Source of the DNA: Candidatus Epulonipiscium viviparus
GTDB taxonomy: Bacteria > Bacillota > Clostridia > Lachnospirales > Cellulosilyticaceae
Reading direction: 5' to 3'
NCBI RefSeq assembly: GCF_030708075.1
Contig: NZ_CP117982.1
Coordinates: forward strand, 2,137,513 to 2,201,512
DNA length: 64,000 bases
The translations under genes and the position numbers were made by a program. Under the pieces are notes generated by a model. That model saw nothing but the letters and a program-made list of their open reading frames with translations, searched no databases and was not told where the DNA came from. This document shows positions 35,291 to 44,581 of this stretch, one piece after another; position 1 is the stretch's first letter; each line of letters begins with the position of its first letter.

Positions 35291-36211
35291 ATGGCACGAT
35301 ATATAGCAAAAAGACTTGTATCCATGGTTATAACACTAATTATTATTAGTAGTTTAACGTTTTCACTTATGCATGCTATTCCTGGCAGTCCATTTACAAG
35401 AGATAGAGCATTGCCACCAGAAATAGAAGCCGCACTTATGGAAAAATACGGGTTGGATGATCCGCTGTGGAAACAGTATCTCAATTACGTTGGTAATGTT
35501 GTTCAGGGTGATTTGGGAGTTTCAATGCAAAAGATAGGTGTTTCGGTAAATGATATGATCGAACAAGGTCTTCCGGTTTCGGCCAAAGTAGGTATTGTTG
35601 CGGTAATAGTAATTTTAGCTTTGGGAATTCCAATAGGAATGATTTCTGCACTCAAGCAAAATACTGTGACAGATCATATTGTTATGTTTATAGCGACGAT
35701 TGGTATCGCAGTCCCCAGCTTTGTTATTGGAACATTTATAATGTATATCTTTGGTGAAAAACTTAAGCTAATTCCTGCAGGAGGACTTGATGGACCTAGC
35801 TCATACATAGGGCCGGTTATTGCGCTTGCTGGATTTTCGCTTGCATATGTAACCAGGCTGATGCGTTCGAGTATGCTAGAAGTATTGCGTCAAGATTATA
35901 TAAGAACAGCCAAAGCAAATGGTCTAAGTCAAATAAGAGTTATCGGAAAGCACGCACTAAAAAATGCGCTCATTCCAGTCATAACTTATGTAGGGCCAAT
36001 GGTCGCAAGTATTTTAACGGGATCATTCGTTATTGAAAGAATATTTGCACTTCCTGGAATCGGAAAGTATTTCACTGAGAGTGTTACAAATCGTGACTAT
36101 ACAGTAATCATGAGTATCACATTATTCTACGCCGCTATCTATATCTTTATGGTACTTCTTGTTGATATCGCGTATGCGTTTATAGATCCTCGTATTAAAT
36201 TTAATGATTAG
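35291..36211 (+). CDS. oppB: Oligopeptide ABC transporter permease OppB
   Basis: This 306-residue inner permease has six membrane helices and the EAA loop (DYIRTAKANGLSQIRVIGKH, about 210-229) that docks on the ATPases. The first helix follows the usual MARYIAKRL start. ATG 35291 is chosen for AAAGGAG 8 bases upstream; the frame to 35180 only adds AT-rich leader. It heads an operon oppBCDF followed by four binding-protein genes. Confidence 0.95.
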   Translation: MARYIAKRLVSMVITLIIISSLTFSLMHAIPGSPFTRDRALPPEIEAALMEKYGLDDPLWKQYLNYVGNVVQGDLGVSMQKIGVSVNDMIEQGLPVSAKVGIVAVIVILALGIPIGMISALKQNTVTDHIVMFIATIGIAVPSFVIGTFIMYIFGEKLKLIPAGGLDGPSSYIGPVIALAGFSLAYVTRLMRSSMLEVLRQDYIRTAKANGLSQIRVIGKHALKNALIPVITYVGPMVASILTGSFVIERIFALPGIGKYFTESVTNRDYTVIMSITLFYAAIYIFMVLLVDIAYAFIDPRIKFND

Positions 36212-36226
36212 AAAGGATGAGCAAAG

Positions 36227-37426
36227 ATGTGGGAACCAATTAATAAGGACCTCTTAGGTAGTGCACAAGAAACTAGAAAAAGCCTCACATACTGGCAAGA
36301 TGTTTGGAGAAGGCTGAGACAAAATGTGATGGCAATGACAGGGTTAGTTATTATTGCAACTATTGCTTTCCTTGCTATATTTGGGCCAATGTTTTCTGGA
36401 TACAGTTATTCAGAGCAAAATACGGCCCTTGCCAACATCGCTCCAAATATTCAATTGACAAATATTGGAGGCGGAGATTATGTATTAGTACATAATGACT
36501 ATAAACTGATAGAAGCAACCGCGGATGGGGAGCTACTAGGTGCTCCCGAAATTATAGAAGATAACAAAGCTGAAAAGTTCATTCTATATCGAATCAATGG
36601 CAAAGAAGTAAAATTTGATTATTCTGTTGCACAAAAAAATAGAACTAAAGGTAGTAAAGTTTCTACAGAAAATACTGATATGAAAACCAAATATGATATA
36701 TATGTAAATGGTAAATTAATTGATAAATATAATGTCAAAGATGTTTGGAACAAAAGCTATATATTAGGAACAGATAATCTTGGTCGCGATGTATGGACGC
36801 GTGTATTATATGGAGCAAGAATTTCATTAACAGTAGGTCTTGTTGCATCAGTAGTAAATCTATTTATTGGTGTATTGTATGGAGGAATTTCGGGATACGA
36901 AGGCGGAAGAGTGGATAACATAATGATGCGTATTGTTGATATAATCAATTCAGTACCATTACTCTTAATCGTAATTTTACTCATGGTAGTAATTAGCCCA
37001 GGTCTGCATACTATTATATTAACAATCGGCTTAGTCTATTGGGTGGGTATGGCAAGACTGGTTCGTGGTCAGGTATTAAGCCTAAAAGAGCAAGAGTTTG
37101 TTTTGGCGGCAAGAGCGCTTGGAGTTTCTAAAACTAAAATAGTTATTAAGCATCTAATTCCTAACGCTATTGGGCCTATTGTAGTTTCTATGATGATGTC
37201 TATCCCAAGCGCGATCTTTACAGAAGCGTTTTTAAGCTTTATTGGTCTTGGCGTTTCTGCACCAGAAGCATCTTGGGGAACTCTTGCAAACGATGCGTTG
37301 GGTGGAATCCGTTCATACCCATATCAAATCATAGCACCATCTGTTGCCATTGCACTTACAATGTTTGGATTTAACTTTTTGGGCGATGGTTTGCGCGATG
37401 CGTTAGATCCACGTTTAAGGAAATAG
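36227..37426 (+). CDS. oppC: Oligopeptide ABC transporter permease OppC, with enlarged extracellular loop
   Basis: This 399-residue permease is about 100 residues longer than classical OppC. The extra residues (about 65-175) lie between helix 1 and the rest of the protein and would be extracellular; they form a small beta-rich domain (YVLVHNDYKLIEATADGELL, KYDIYVNGKLI). The EAA loop EFVLAARALGVSKTKIVIKH is intact. AAAGGATG precedes the ATG, 15 bases after oppB. The insert may contact the four OppA receptors. Confidence 0.94.
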   Translation: MWEPINKDLLGSAQETRKSLTYWQDVWRRLRQNVMAMTGLVIIATIAFLAIFGPMFSGYSYSEQNTALANIAPNIQLTNIGGGDYVLVHNDYKLIEATADGELLGAPEIIEDNKAEKFILYRINGKEVKFDYSVAQKNRTKGSKVSTENTDMKTKYDIYVNGKLIDKYNVKDVWNKSYILGTDNLGRDVWTRVLYGARISLTVGLVASVVNLFIGVLYGGISGYEGGRVDNIMMRIVDIINSVPLLLIVILLMVVISPGLHTIILTIGLVYWVGMARLVRGQVLSLKEQEFVLAARALGVSKTKIVIKHLIPNAIGPIVVSMMMSIPSAIFTEAFLSFIGLGVSAPEASWGTLANDALGGIRSYPYQIIAPSVAIALTMFGFNFLGDGLRDALDPRLRK

Positions 37427-37435
37427 GAGGATTTT

Positions 37436-38443
37436 ATGAAAACTAAAAAAATCTTAGAAGTTAAAGGTCTTGAAACCTCCTTTTTTACACACTTAGGAGA
37501 AGTAAAGGCCGTACGAAATGTATCATTTGATATTAAAAAGGGTGAGGTAGTTGGGCTTGTTGGAGAGTCTGGTAGTGGCAAAAGCATCACCTGTATGTCT
37601 ATTATGAAACTTCTTCAGCATCCGGGCAAAATTAAAAAGGGAGAAGTACTGTTTAAAGGTGAAGATTTAGTTACAAAATCTCCAAAAGAGATGCGAAAAA
37701 TTCAGGGTGACGAAATTTCTATGATATTTCAAGATCCGATGACTGCATTAAATCCTGTATATACTATCGGAAACCAAATGATAGAAGTAATACGCGCACA
37801 CAAAAAGGTTTCTAAGAAAGAAGCCGAGGAAACTGCACTCAAAATGTTAGAAGCCGTGGGAATTCCTGACCCTGCTAAACGTATGAAAAACTATCCCAAC
37901 GAATTTTCTGGAGGAATGCGTCAACGTGCCATCATTGCGATGGCGCTTTCGTGTGAGCCAGAGCTATTAATAGCAGATGAGCCAACAACAGCTCTTGATG
38001 TAACAATTCAGGCGCAAATTCTGGATCTGCTAAAAGAACTGCGTACTAAATTAGATACATCCATAATATTTATTACGCATGACTTAGGTGTTATTGCAGA
38101 ACTTTGCGACAGAGTTATCGTTATGTATGGTGGAATGATTATGGAAGAGGCCAGCGTAGTCGATTTGTTTGCATCTCCAAAAAATCCCTATACAATTGGG
38201 CTACTGAAATCTGTTCCGAATCCCGATATACTAATCAAACAAAAATTAATTCCGATTCCAGGATCGCCTCCAGACATGTTAAATCCGCCACAAGGATGCG
38301 CTTTCTGTAAACGATGCGAATTTGCAATGGATATTTGTTTAGAAGAAGTTCCAGAATTATATGATGTTTCAAAAAGGCATAAGTCAAGATGTCATTTGTA
38401 TCATCCTGACGCACCAGAATCTGTTAGAAAGCAGGTGATGTAA
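37436..38443 (+). CDS. oppD: Oligopeptide ABC transporter ATPase OppD
   Basis: This 335-residue ATPase has Walker A GESGSGKS (about 44-51), signature SGGMRQR, Walker B LLIADEPTTALD and H-loop THD. The C-terminal oligopeptide-type extension carries four cysteines (CAFCKRC, DICLEE, SRCHLY) as in OppD/OppF that bind an iron-sulfur cluster. It begins 9 bases after oppC. Confidence 0.96.
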   Translation: MKTKKILEVKGLETSFFTHLGEVKAVRNVSFDIKKGEVVGLVGESGSGKSITCMSIMKLLQHPGKIKKGEVLFKGEDLVTKSPKEMRKIQGDEISMIFQDPMTALNPVYTIGNQMIEVIRAHKKVSKKEAEETALKMLEAVGIPDPAKRMKNYPNEFSGGMRQRAIIAMALSCEPELLIADEPTTALDVTIQAQILDLLKELRTKLDTSIIFITHDLGVIAELCDRVIVMYGGMIMEEASVVDLFASPKNPYTIGLLKSVPNPDILIKQKLIPIPGSPPDMLNPPQGCAFCKRCEFAMDICLEEVPELYDVSKRHKSRCHLYHPDAPESVRKQVM

Positions 38444-39418
38444 ATGGCTTCTCCGATATTAGAAGTTCAAGAACTCAAAAAGTATTTTTCAAAATCAACA
38501 GGATTTATTCACAAAGTAGAGCAACATGTTAAAGCTGTGGATAACGTATCTTTTGCTGTTAATCGAGGCGAAACACTAGGATTGGTTGGAGAATCAGGCT
38601 GCGGTAAAAGCACCACGGGGCGTACCATATTAAAGCTATACCAACCAACTAGTGGTAAAATTATATTTGATGGTGTTGACATTACAAACTTCACAGAAAA
38701 GCAAATGTTGCCATACCGTAAACGAATGCAGATGATTTTTCAAGATCCATATGCGTCCCTAAACGGAAGAATGACCATTGCAGATATAATAGGCGAAGCA
38801 ATTGACACGCACAAAGTTGCCGCTAATCATTCAGAACGCGACGAAATGATAGCCGACCTTCTCGAAAGAGTTGGTCTTATGAAAGATCACGCAAGCCGTT
38901 ATCCTCATGAATTTTCTGGTGGGCAACGCCAACGTATTGGAATAGCAAGAGCGCTCGCTGTAAATCCAGAATTCATCATATGCGATGAGCCTATTTCTGC
39001 ACTCGATGTATCAATTCAGGCGCAAGTTGTTAACATGCTAGAAGAGATTCAGAGCAAAACAGGAGTAGGATATTTATTCATCGCTCATGACTTATCTATG
39101 GTTAAGCATATTTCAAATAGAATAGGTGTAATGTATCTTGGTCAATTGGTTGAAATAGGAGACAGAGATAAAGTTTATAGTACTCCTGTTCATCCATATA
39201 CCAAAGCTTTGCTATCTGCAATACCTATTCCAGACCCTCAAAGCGAAAAATCTAAGGGCCGAATTATACTTCAAGGCGATGTGCCTAGTCCATTAAATCC
39301 ACCTTCTGGTTGCCATTTTAGAACTAGATGCCAATATTGTACCGAAAGATGTAGTGAATCTGAACCCAAGTTACACACAATAGAAGATAATCATCAAGTA
39401 GCTTGTCATCTATTTTAG
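38444..39418 (+). CDS. oppF: Oligopeptide ABC transporter ATPase OppF
   Basis: This 324-residue partner ATPase has Walker A GESGCGKSTTG, signature SGGQRQR, Walker B IICDEPISALD and a Cys-containing C-terminal extension (CHFRTRCQYC, RCSESEP). Its ATG directly abuts the oppD stop codon (TAAATG), so translation is coupled. Confidence 0.96.
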   Translation: MASPILEVQELKKYFSKSTGFIHKVEQHVKAVDNVSFAVNRGETLGLVGESGCGKSTTGRTILKLYQPTSGKIIFDGVDITNFTEKQMLPYRKRMQMIFQDPYASLNGRMTIADIIGEAIDTHKVAANHSERDEMIADLLERVGLMKDHASRYPHEFSGGQRQRIGIARALAVNPEFIICDEPISALDVSIQAQVVNMLEEIQSKTGVGYLFIAHDLSMVKHISNRIGVMYLGQLVEIGDRDKVYSTPVHPYTKALLSAIPIPDPQSEKSKGRIILQGDVPSPLNPPSGCHFRTRCQYCTERCSESEPKLHTIEDNHQVACHLF

Positions 39419-39505
39419 TTAACAAAAAAACGTACAGTGGCAGGAAATGTGACTTCGGTTGCACCTGCCTATTATAACAATATAAATAAAAAGGGGAATT
39501 TAGAA

Positions 39506-41173
39506 ATGAATAAAAAATTGCTAACAGCACTGCTAGTTACGGCAGCGGCGTTAACCGCTTGTAGTGGAGATGATAATACTACATCGGGAATCACTGAAAC
39601 TAAAGAAACAAAGCTCTCTCCTGGAGGATATCCTATTTCAGAAAAGCAAGAACTTGTTTACAATCTAGGTTCTGAGCCTCTTACTATAGATCCTCAGCTC
39701 AATGCTGCAGTTGTTGGTAGTCAAATTATAAATAACACATTTGAAGGTTTGGTTCGTGATGTACGCGGCGAATTGGTACCGGGAATGGCAGAGTCTTGGA
39801 CTATTTCAGATGATGAACGCGTATATACATTTAAAATTCGTGATGACGCCATGTGGTCTGATGGCGAGCCTGTTACTGCACACAATTTTGTGTTTGGCTG
39901 GCAAAGAGCTGTTGATCCGGCAGTTGCCTCCGGAGAAGCATATGTAATGGAAAGCGCCGGAATCCTCAACGCCAAAGAAATATTAGCTGGCGAAAAAGAT
40001 TATACAGAACTAGGCATCAAAGCTATCGATGATAAAACGTTAGAAGTAACACTAGCAAATCCAACTGCATACTTTTTAGAGTTTACAGGCTCCGCGACGT
40101 TTATGCCAGCTCGCGAAGACATCGCAGATCCAGAAGGAATGTGGGCTCGAAATCCCGAAACTGCGGTCTCCAATGGTCCGTTTAAACTTTCGGAATATGC
40201 CATTGGCAACGAAATTATACTTACTAAAAATGAGCACTACTGGAATTCTGCTGCCGTCAGTCTAGATAAGATTATATGCAAAATCATTGTCAATGCATCC
40301 ACTGCATATGCCGCATATCAATCTGATCAACTAGACATCTTTGCGACGATTCCTCCAGCAGAAATTCCAAAGCTCATTGTAGAAAATCCAGAATTTTACA
40401 TCGTTCCATACATCGGAACTTATTTTATGGTTATGAATTTAAATAACGAAGTTTTTCAAGATATAAATGTTCGCAAAGCACTAAACTGGTCCATCGATCG
40501 AACGACTCTCACAGAAATTGCAGGTGCGGGTCAAATTCCTGCAACAGGATTTGTCGGTCCTGGATATCTCGATACAGAAGGAAATGAGTTTCACGAAGTT
40601 GCAGGCGATTATGGACTTCCACTTAGAGCAGAGCCCGAAACCGCACAAAAATTTTTGGCCGATGCAGGATATCCAGATGGCGAAGGTTTTCCAGAAATCG
40701 AAATTTTGTATAACACAGATGAAGGGCACAAGTTGATTGCAGAAGCCATGCAGGAAATGTGGTCCGAAAATCTAGGCATTGACGTAACTCTTACAAATCA
40801 AGAATGGGCCATATTTCAAGAAGCAAGAAATCAACATACTTACGATTCTATTGCAAGGCATGGCTGGATTGGAAGCTATGCAGATCCCACTGCGATGCTC
40901 GATATCTTTATGACTGACAATGTTCAAAACAGTGGCGACTACTCAAATCCAGCGTTCGATGAGCAGATGAATCTCGCACGAACTACTGTCGGAAAGGAAC
41001 GAATGGATCATCTATACAAAGCCGAAGAAATTTTTATGGCAGATATGTCTATTATCCCTGTGTACTATTACGTTAATACTCTTATTGCCGACGACGATGT
41101 CGAAGGATGGGCCATGGATGCTAAAGGAAGACTCTGGTTTGGCGACATTGTAATGCTAGATTTAGAACAATAA
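39506..41173 (+). CDS. oppA: Oligopeptide-binding lipoprotein, OppA copy 1
   Basis: This 555-residue cluster C binding protein (SBP_bac_5) has a lipoprotein signal (lipobox LTAC, Cys19) and the family-typical LGSEPLTIDPQLNAAVVG, VYTFKIRDDAMWSDGEPVTA and DINVRKALNWSIDR. It delivers peptides to OppBCDF. ATG 39506 is used because the signal peptide begins there and AAGGGG lies upstream. A stretch near 39808-39901 is identical in DNA to copy 2. Confidence 0.93.
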   Translation: MNKKLLTALLVTAAALTACSGDDNTTSGITETKETKLSPGGYPISEKQELVYNLGSEPLTIDPQLNAAVVGSQIINNTFEGLVRDVRGELVPGMAESWTISDDERVYTFKIRDDAMWSDGEPVTAHNFVFGWQRAVDPAVASGEAYVMESAGILNAKEILAGEKDYTELGIKAIDDKTLEVTLANPTAYFLEFTGSATFMPAREDIADPEGMWARNPETAVSNGPFKLSEYAIGNEIILTKNEHYWNSAAVSLDKIICKIIVNASTAYAAYQSDQLDIFATIPPAEIPKLIVENPEFYIVPYIGTYFMVMNLNNEVFQDINVRKALNWSIDRTTLTEIAGAGQIPATGFVGPGYLDTEGNEFHEVAGDYGLPLRAEPETAQKFLADAGYPDGEGFPEIEILYNTDEGHKLIAEAMQEMWSENLGIDVTLTNQEWAIFQEARNQHTYDSIARHGWIGSYADPTAMLDIFMTDNVQNSGDYSNPAFDEQMNLARTTVGKERMDHLYKAEEIFMADMSIIPVYYYVNTLIADDDVEGWAMDAKGRLWFGDIVMLDLEQ

Positions 41174-41185
41174 GGAGCAGGCAAA

Positions 41186-42847
41186 ATGAATACAAAATTA
41201 TTGACTGCATTGCTAATTACAGCTGCTACGTTAACTGCTTGCAGCGGAGAGGATGCAGCGTCGGCAGTAGCTGCAACTAACGAAACAAAGCTTTCTCCAG
41301 ATGGATATCCTGTGGCGCAAAAGCAAGAACTGGTCTACAACTTAGGAGCGGAGCCTCTAACCATAGATCCTCAGCTGAATTCTGCTGTAGATGGAAGCCA
41401 GATTATCAATAATACATTTGAAGGTTTGGTGCGAGAAGTAAATGGAAAGCTGGTTCCGGCAATGGCAGAGTCTTGGACTGTCTCAGATGATGAACGCGTA
41501 TATACATTTAAAATTCGTGATGACGCCATGTGGTCTGATGGCGAGCCTGTTACTGCACACAATTTTGTGTTTGGCTGGAGAAGAGTCGTCGATCCCGCAG
41601 TTGCCTCGGGAGAAGCCTACGTAATGAGTAGTGCCGGAATCCTCAATGCCGCAGAAATATTGGCAGGCCAAAAAGATTATACAGAGCTGGGTGTTAAAGC
41701 GCTCGATGACAAAACATTAGAGGTTACGCTGATCAACCCAACAGCATATTTTTTGGAGTTTACTAGTGTCGCATCGTTTATGCCCGCACGCGAAGACATC
41801 GCAGATTCAGAAGGAGTTTGGGCACGGACTCCCGAAACTGCTGTGTCCAACGGCCCGTTTAAGCTTTCAGAATACGCAATTGGCGACGAAATTGTACTTA
41901 CTAAAAATGAATACTACTGGAACGCGGACGCTGTAAGCCTAGACAAAGTTATATGCAAGCTAATTGTCAGTGCATCCGCTGCCTATCCCGCGTATCAAGC
42001 CGATCAACTAGACATCGTGGCTGCAATTCCCCCAGCAGAAATTCCAAAGCTGATTGTGGAAAATCCAGAATTTTATGTTATTCCATATATTGGAACTTAT
42101 TTTATGATCATGAATTTGAATAACGAAGTATTTCAAGATATCAATGTTCGCAAAGCACTAAATTGGGCCATAGATCGCACCACTATTACAGAAATTGTAG
42201 GTGCAGGCCAGATTCCTGCAACAGGGTTTATCGGTCCTGGATATCTCGACACAGACGGAAACGAATTTCATGATGTTGCAGGGGATTATGGAATTCCTCT
42301 TAGAGCAGAGCCCGAAGCTGCACAGAAATTTTTGGCCGATGCGGGGTATCCAAATGGCGAAGGTTTTCCAGAAATCGAAATTTTGTATAACACAAATGAT
42401 GGGCACAAGTTGATCGCAGAAGCAATGCAAGAAATGTGGTCCGAAAATTTAGGCATCGATGTAACTCTTAAAAATCAAGAATGGGCCGTGTTTCAAGAAA
42501 CAAGAAATCAGCACGCATACGATTTTATTGCAAGGCATGGTTGGATTGGAAGCTATGCAGACCCCACTGCGATGCTCGATATCTTTATGACCGGCAGTGC
42601 CCAAAATAATGGCGGTTATTCAAACGCAACGTTCGATAAACATATGCATCTTGCGCGAACTACTGTCGGAAAGGAACGAATGGACCACTTGTACAAAGCC
42701 GAAGAAACTTTGATGACCGATATACCTATTATCCCTGTCTACTATTATGTGAACACTCTTCTTGTAGATGATGATGTGGAGGGATGGGTTATGGATTCCA
42801 AAGGCAAACTTTGGTTTGGGGATATTGTAATGCTAGATTTGAACTAA
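41186..42847 (+). CDS. oppA: Oligopeptide-binding lipoprotein, OppA copy 2
   Basis: This 553-residue paralogue of copy 1 starts 12 bases after it. Lipobox LTAC, Cys19. Its first third shares exact DNA with copy 3 (41207-41341 equals 42884-43018, 135 bases). Binding-pocket segments differ from copy 1 (for example YNTNDGHK versus YNTDEGHK, IVAAIPPAE versus IFATIPPAE), so peptide preference may differ. AAGGAGC precedes the ATG. Confidence 0.93.
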   Translation: MNTKLLTALLITAATLTACSGEDAASAVAATNETKLSPDGYPVAQKQELVYNLGAEPLTIDPQLNSAVDGSQIINNTFEGLVREVNGKLVPAMAESWTVSDDERVYTFKIRDDAMWSDGEPVTAHNFVFGWRRVVDPAVASGEAYVMSSAGILNAAEILAGQKDYTELGVKALDDKTLEVTLINPTAYFLEFTSVASFMPAREDIADSEGVWARTPETAVSNGPFKLSEYAIGDEIVLTKNEYYWNADAVSLDKVICKLIVSASAAYPAYQADQLDIVAAIPPAEIPKLIVENPEFYVIPYIGTYFMIMNLNNEVFQDINVRKALNWAIDRTTITEIVGAGQIPATGFIGPGYLDTDGNEFHDVAGDYGIPLRAEPEAAQKFLADAGYPNGEGFPEIEILYNTNDGHKLIAEAMQEMWSENLGIDVTLKNQEWAVFQETRNQHAYDFIARHGWIGSYADPTAMLDIFMTGSAQNNGGYSNATFDKHMHLARTTVGKERMDHLYKAEETLMTDIPIIPVYYYVNTLLVDDDVEGWVMDSKGKLWFGDIVMLDLN

Positions 42848-42862
42848 TAAGGAGCATTCAAA

Positions 42863-44524
42863 ATGAGCAAAAAATTATTAACCGCATTGCTAATTACAGC
42901 TGCTACGTTAACTGCTTGCAGCGGAGAGGATGCAGCGTCGGCAGTAGCTGCAACTAACGAAACAAAGCTTTCTCCAGATGGATATCCTGTGGCGCAAAAG
43001 CAAGAACTGGTCTACAACCTAGGGTCGGATCCTCTTACTATAGACCCTCAGCTCAATGCCGCGGTCGTTGGAATCCAAATTATTAATAATACGTTTGAAG
43101 GGTTGGTTCGAGAAATTCATGGCGAGCTGATTCCGGCAATGGCAGAGTCGTGGGCTGTCTCAGATGATGGACGCATATATACATTTAAAATTCGTGATGA
43201 TGCGCGATGGTCTGATGGCAAGTCTGTTACTGCACACGATTTTGTATTTGGGTGGCAAAGAGCTGTCGATCCGGTTGTTGCATCAGGAAAAGGATACGTC
43301 ATGAGTACGGCAGGCATTCTTAATGCTGCAGAAATTTTGTTGGGCGAAAAAGATTGTACGGAGTTAGGAGTCAAAGCGCTCGATGATAAAACATTGGAGG
43401 TAACGCTCGTTAATCCAACGGCATATTTTCTAGAATTTACCACTTCTACCACATTTATGCCCGCACGCAAAGACATTGCAGATCCAGATGGTAGCTGGGC
43501 ACGGGATCCTGCAACGGCAATTTCAAACGGCCCCTTTAAATTATCAGAATATGCCATTGGCAACGAAATCGTACTTACTAAAAATGAACATTACTGGAAC
43601 GCTGATGCCGTAAGCTTAGATAAAATTACTTGCAAAATGATCGTTGACGCATCGACCGCATATTCGGCTTATCAATCGGGTCAGCTAGATATCTTTGCAA
43701 CAATTCCTCCCGCAGAAATTCCAAAGCTGATGGTAGAAAATCCAGAATTTTATACTTTGCCATATATTGGAACTTATTTTATGGTTATGAACATGAACAA
43801 CGAAATCTTTCAGGATATTAACGTTCGAAAAGCACTCAACTGGTCCATCGATAGAACAACTATCACCGAAATTGCAGGTGCAGCGCCAATCCCAGCAACA
43901 GGATATATTGGTCCAGGATATCTCGATACAGACGGAAACGAATTTCACGATGTTGCAGGGGACTATGGAATTCCTCTTAGAGCAGAGCCCGAAGCTGCAC
44001 AGAAATTTTTGGCCGATGCGGGGTATCCAAATGGCGAAGGCTTTCCAGAAATCGAAATACTTTATAACACAGACGAAAATCACAAGTTAATTGCAGAAGC
44101 GATGCAAGAAATGTGGGCCGAAAACTTGGGTATAGATGTTAAAATCACCAATCAAGAATGGGCCGTATTTCAAGAAACAAGAAATCAACACGCTTATGAC
44201 TCAATTGCTAGACACGGCTTAATCGGAAGCTACGCAGATCCAACCACGATGCTAGATATATTCACCACCGGAAATGTCCAAAACAGCAGCGACTATTCCA
44301 ATGCAGCATTCGATACTCAGATGGCTATGGCACGCACGACGGTCGGAAAAGAGAGAATGGATCATCTATACAAAGCCGAAGAAATTTTAATGGCAGACTT
44401 GCCTCTCATCCCAGTTTATTATTATGTTAATACTTTGATTGCAGCCGACGAGGTTGAAGGATGGGTGATGGATGTTAAGGGCGGGCTCTGGTTTGGCGAT
44501 GCCGTTATGTTAGATTTAGAATAA
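42863..44524 (+). CDS. oppA: Oligopeptide-binding lipoprotein, OppA copy 3
   Basis: This 553-residue paralogue has the same signal peptide and first 50 residues as copy 2. It diverges in the middle (GIQIINNTFEG, GYVMSTAGILNAAEILLGEK, SSDYSNAAFDTQMAM). Another exact block with copy 2 covers the region encoding RAEPEAAQKFLADAGYPN. The gap to copy 2 is 15 bases with AAGGAGC. Confidence 0.93.
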   Translation: MSKKLLTALLITAATLTACSGEDAASAVAATNETKLSPDGYPVAQKQELVYNLGSDPLTIDPQLNAAVVGIQIINNTFEGLVREIHGELIPAMAESWAVSDDGRIYTFKIRDDARWSDGKSVTAHDFVFGWQRAVDPVVASGKGYVMSTAGILNAAEILLGEKDCTELGVKALDDKTLEVTLVNPTAYFLEFTTSTTFMPARKDIADPDGSWARDPATAISNGPFKLSEYAIGNEIVLTKNEHYWNADAVSLDKITCKMIVDASTAYSAYQSGQLDIFATIPPAEIPKLMVENPEFYTLPYIGTYFMVMNMNNEIFQDINVRKALNWSIDRTTITEIAGAAPIPATGYIGPGYLDTDGNEFHDVAGDYGIPLRAEPEAAQKFLADAGYPNGEGFPEIEILYNTDENHKLIAEAMQEMWAENLGIDVKITNQEWAVFQETRNQHAYDSIARHGLIGSYADPTTMLDIFTTGNVQNSSDYSNAAFDTQMAMARTTVGKERMDHLYKAEEILMADLPLIPVYYYVNTLIAADEVEGWVMDVKGGLWFGDAVMLDLE

Positions 44525-44581
44525 TTAGCAAATTAAACTTTCGTATATTACACATATTATAAATTATAAGGAGATATTAAA

